Of a DNA stretch of 64,000 bases, positions 61,801 through 64,000 are shown piece by piece. The notes under the pieces were generated by a model, which did no database searches, had not been told where the DNA came from, and saw nothing but the letters and a program-made list of their open reading frames with translations. The number at the start of each line of letters is the position of its first letter. Position 1 is the stretch's first letter. The translations under genes and the position numbers were made by a program. This DNA is from Rhynchopus sp. YZ270_cl-10 (taxonomy: Eukaryota > Euglenozoa > Diplonemea > Diplonemida > Diplonemidae): the NCBI GenBank assembly GCA_964035575.1, contig OZ037867.1:1240001-1304000 (forward strand). Reading direction: 5' to 3'.

Positions 61801-64000
61801 TGTCCGGGCACACTGGAAGGGCTGACCTGCGGGCTCCACGGCACCTGCAACGACACCGTAGCGGGCGACGGGATGTGTACCTGTGACAGCCACCACTGGG
61901 ACCCGCTTACAGGCTGCTTTGCGTGCGACGAGAATTACTATGGCCCAGCCTGCCTCGGTGCTTGCCCAGGGGGTGCACGGTGTTCTGGGCATGGTGTCTG
62001 CGACAATGGTCTAGGTGGCAGTGGTGCGTGCTCCTGCGATGCTGCGTGGGGTGGGGCCAGCTGCGACAGTATGTGCGGCGGTGGGGTGGGGAACACATGC
62101 TTTGGGCACGGGACCTGCGACGTGACGGTGGGTGCGTGCCGCTGCTTCTTCGACGGGACGGACGGGCACTGGGCGGAACCATCCTGTTCGTCTTGTGCCG
62201 TGGGGTGGACTGGGTCGAAATGTGTTGCCTCCTGTGCTGTGGCCTCAGACGGGCTTGAGTGCTCTGGACACGGATACTGCGGGGAACGTGGCTGCGTCTG
62301 CTCGGGTGGCTTCTGCAGCTTCGACTGCTCGCGCACTACGACGGAATGCTCCCTCGCCGTCTGCCTCACCGACACAACGTGGGGCAACGAGCAGACCTGC
62401 GGGAACGGCATCTGCGGCTGTGACTGCCCCAAACACGAGAACAAGATCTGCTCGAGCCAGGGTGTCTGTGACGCAGGCGAATACGGGACAGGGATGTGCA
62501 ACTGTTATGTGGGCCGCTCTGGGAAGGCCTGCGAGTACGACTGCTCGAGCTGCTCCATCGAGGGTGGCGTCTGCGACGAGCTGGGTGTGTGCTACTGCAA
62601 CACCGGCTACGCAGGGCCCAACTGCGATCGTGCATGCCCGGGTGCGAAGAACGGTGTGCCCTGCGGCGGGTCTGCACGCGGCTCCTGCAGCGGAGGCGAG
62701 CAGGGCACTGGCCTATGTACATGCCTCCTCGGCTACGCAGGCACAGAATGCCTCACACAGTGTGCCGGCGGGGCTGACAACCCTTGCTCTGGCCACGGCA
62801 CCTGCTCGGACGTCGACGGCACCTGCACCTGCACAACCTCGCGCTGGGATGGCTACTGGGGTGGGACAACATGCGACACATGCCTCTCGCCGTTCCTCCT
62901 GCCGACATGCAACGAAACATGCCCGGGCTACATACCATCCTCCAGCGTTACCTGCAGCGGACATGGCATATGCAACTCGAACACAAGACGCTGCGTCTGC
63001 CAGGTCGAGAAGACGGGCTCGTGGTTCGGCGTGCAGTGCGACGAATGCTCGCCAGGCTTCTTTGGTGCGTCCTGCGACCTCGAATGCCCTGGTGGTGCGT
63101 GCAACCCTTGCAACGGGCACGGCATCTGCAACGACGGCATCCTCGGGGACGGCTCCTGCTCCTGCGAGCGCAGTGCCATCAACGGGAACTGGGGTGGCGC
63201 GATGTGCGACCAGTGCGTGCACAACTTCTACGGCGCCACCTGCAAAAACGCTTGCCCAGGACTCTTCACGCAGGAAGGCATCTGCAAGGGGCGAGGCTAC
63301 TGCACAGACGGCCGCACCGGCACTGGGGAGTGCATATGTCAGGTTCCCGGCGAGAAGTGGACCGGCTCTGAGTGCAACCTCTGCCAGGCGGGCTACTACG
63401 GGCCGCACTGCGACAAAGGTTGCCCCTCGACGAATGCGTTCATCTGCTCTGGGCACGGGTCCTGTGCGGATGGTACAGGAGGGTTTGGAAACTGCAGCTG
63501 CACGACCGGGTGGGTCGACTCATCCTGTTCCTCTGCGTGCCCGGGGCTGGGCACCGTGGAGGGTATCTGCCACCAACACGGCGACTGCATTGCTGCTGTC
63601 AACGGTGGCTCTGAGTGTGTCTGCAACGGCGACGCAGCGCTGGGCTTCTGGAAGCCTCCAAGCTGCTCATCCTGTGCTGTGGGCTACTTCGGTGCGGCGT
63701 GCACAGAGCACTGCCCTGGCAGCAATCAGCCCTGTTCTGGCAGGGGTGTCACTGCCTCCTGCGACGTCGTCACTGGAGAGTGCAAATGCCAAAGTGGCTG
63801 GGCAGGGCAGGGCTGCGATGTGGAATGTGCCGGCGGATCGGTGACGCCCTGCTCCATGCACGGCTTCTGCAATCCCGTCTCAGGAAAGTGCACCTGCCAC
63901 TCTAGCCCCACGCTCGGGTACTGGTCCGGTGCGACGTGTTCCGCATGCCACCCACACTACACCTCTGCGGCGACAGGCTGCATCCACGCGTGCCCCCTTG
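58852..64000 (+). CDS. Large secreted/surface protein with IPT/TIG-like and EGF-like repeats (3' end outside window)
   Basis: The frame is open from the ATG at 58852 to the window end, about 1716 codons. A signal peptide is evident (ICTTLLGLLSLCVSIALITA). Residues about 30-890 are beta-rich with paired Cys and segments like GPPVIDSITFND, DDVEVTFEGRHF and QPITVVGGNFTQSDTIYV. These fit IPT/TIG immunoglobulin-like folds in series. From about 898 the protein becomes a chain of EGF/laminin-EGF-like modules, with recurring CSGHGxC, CxCxxGYxGxxC and CDxC patterns up to the window edge. N-glycosylation sequons are frequent. The layout recalls adhesion or receptor proteins of the plexin/teneurin style. 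A TM anchor, if any, would lie beyond the window. No intron signal was needed. Confidence 0.9.
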   Translation, partial: MPPTPHICTTLLGLLSLCVSIALITAEEYATPWQVPPTMVDPALTTEERELVRQCTTSTDVCDDMEMSVHAVIGCADAEKGGTTTFCTIDSATSFPPPLTVIGKGFGFTGMRMWVGPHECNSVAASNYTNGDRSDPTFYIQLICTEWQMSGAFSELITVKTMFGSNVTGPAGVHFGPPVIDSITFNDSHSCRDTGSDSRLHLTCWDDVEVTFEGRHFPMQTVDYPSTFLSGTQNSVPSTFDLGLMLTAGNAKTGPPCLNLVAYTVEEAGGVLRSFVKCDLIIRALGEERARDRSGVYNVRLWWGALWGTGNVTVTIPPELGSLRSVSCGDYVFPEYTGPEAFMNTEKFLSMAGDSAYIASVPLECSVGVDQKIHVECCNAGGVGQSSSDCTYFATFATAAAHCRARGLYMCGKEELLRGEGAASVSGCTTAGRRSWVKNEACHNVGLCQYSRPFTFKGKWLTNDFADYDAVIYAIDSAQHTGIGNHTCEIRKIAYIADPESSSNERLQEVTCEPRGLSRNGRYAVALTVGGQPYDIPARFEYRVQPEVTRISGCYDLGLSTLKCPSFGAKNAFSETRAVQGKQSPEVVEKLFGRDFDVNWFANSLSGNVVVYIHGHNFDHVTDVSFAGRFCNMNRTADVTTVVTPNLISCVIRADMTGITSRARLHIMEDAFDSPTYVTATWSLRPRVDSASCTYIIDTRTDPHIGRCPTHAGQLTVFGEGFDTIIWQTPNEQEYATGSLFPTPTLLIGNVECDKLTVVNSTMAVCEEYDIRGRFPDLHHQVDPALTISFRIGSERDPYGVQHVFRRVPFITAVHGCENYCDYTSQQPITVVGGNFTQSDTIYVHIGGVRCIQQVYVDSQTLICEQYERDMTLKRHKIEVQMNGEWSAERFSVEIIALCNGANGLPCSGHGACTHHADCICQYSKQTGFWVGTYCDECELGYWGPDCKHDCVCPGTGICDHGVNGTGFCGSCSGNYSGILCDPCPGTLEGLTCGLHGTCNDTVAGDGMCTCDSHHWDPLTGCFACDENYYGPACLGACPGGARCSGHGVCDNGLGGSGACSCDAAWGGASCDSMCGGGVGNTCFGHGTCDVTVGACRCFFDGTDGHWAEPSCSSCAVGWTGSKCVASCAVASDGLECSGHGYCGERGCVCSGGFCSFDCSRTTTECSLAVCLTDTTWGNEQTCGNGICGCDCPKHENKICSSQGVCDAGEYGTGMCNCYVGRSGKACEYDCSSCSIEGGVCDELGVCYCNTGYAGPNCDRACPGAKNGVPCGGSARGSCSGGEQGTGLCTCLLGYAGTECLTQCAGGADNPCSGHGTCSDVDGTCTCTTSRWDGYWGGTTCDTCLSPFLLPTCNETCPGYIPSSSVTCSGHGICNSNTRRCVCQVEKTGSWFGVQCDECSPGFFGASCDLECPGGACNPCNGHGICNDGILGDGSCSCERSAINGNWGGAMCDQCVHNFYGATCKNACPGLFTQEGICKGRGYCTDGRTGTGECICQVPGEKWTGSECNLCQAGYYGPHCDKGCPSTNAFICSGHGSCADGTGGFGNCSCTTGWVDSSCSSACPGLGTVEGICHQHGDCIAAVNGGSECVCNGDAALGFWKPPSCSSCAVGYFGAACTEHCPGSNQPCSGRGVTASCDVVTGECKCQSGWAGQGCDVECAGGSVTPCSMHGFCNPVSGKCTCHSSPTLGYWSGATCSACHPHYTSAATGCIHACPL

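Overview
The window is eukaryotic nuclear DNA from a protist. Protein-coding islands of normal base composition sit in long spacers rich in poly-T and poly-A runs. Every confidently called gene lies on the plus strand over about 60 kb. Most are preceded by a pyrimidine tract ending in AG, and introns are few. This is the layout expected of a polycistronic, spliced-leader trans-splicing genome (Euglenozoa; the rare cis-introns and dense repeats would fit a diplonemid). That placement is an inference: no spliced-leader RNA, rRNA or tRNA gene was recognised.

Region by region. 1-3140 is a duplicated repeat block; its second copy is split by a 1402-bp foldback transposon with a 5-bp target duplication. 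3306-13426 holds a secreted sedolisin (TPP1-like) protease, an acylated SAM-like/polyQ protein, a small Cys-rich ORF and a multi-pass membrane protein with a previously hidden last exon. 13427-26535 is a 13-kb spacer with no gene I can support. It carries many short dispersed hairpin repeats, several MITE-like inverted-repeat elements and a perfect 8-bp minisatellite. 26536-33009 holds a secreted KatG-like class I heme peroxidase broken by one frameshift, a gamma-glutamyltransferase-family hydrolase and an MFS (SLC18/DHA1-like) antiporter. 34797-36245 encodes a WD40 protein whose N-terminus carries a perfect PIP box followed by a SUMO-interacting motif.

36258-41704 looks like a mobile or accessory island. 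It contains a 277-bp inverted-repeat element, an HNH-nuclease-like ORF, a PD-(D/E)XK-like nuclease gene and a Walker-B NTPase gene resembling the Crinkler/RHS (retrotransposon hot spot) module. Related direct repeats lie at both edges and in the middle. 42573-58057 holds a PDZ/coiled-coil protein, a BTB-BACK-SPRY protein, a 2106-residue C2/Kelch protein assembled from three exons, and a four-TM protein. 58852-64000 is the 5' part of a large secreted or cell-surface protein with IPT/TIG-like and many EGF-like modules, cut by the window edge.

Five genes need splicing to be read properly. Introns are 46-392 nt with GTATG donors: 12932-13323, 39019-39224, 40972-41038, 43626-43671, and 54527-54579 plus 54665-54748. 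The neighbours do not form an obvious pathway, as expected of euglenozoan-style clusters. The exception is the nuclease/NTPase pair, which may act together.
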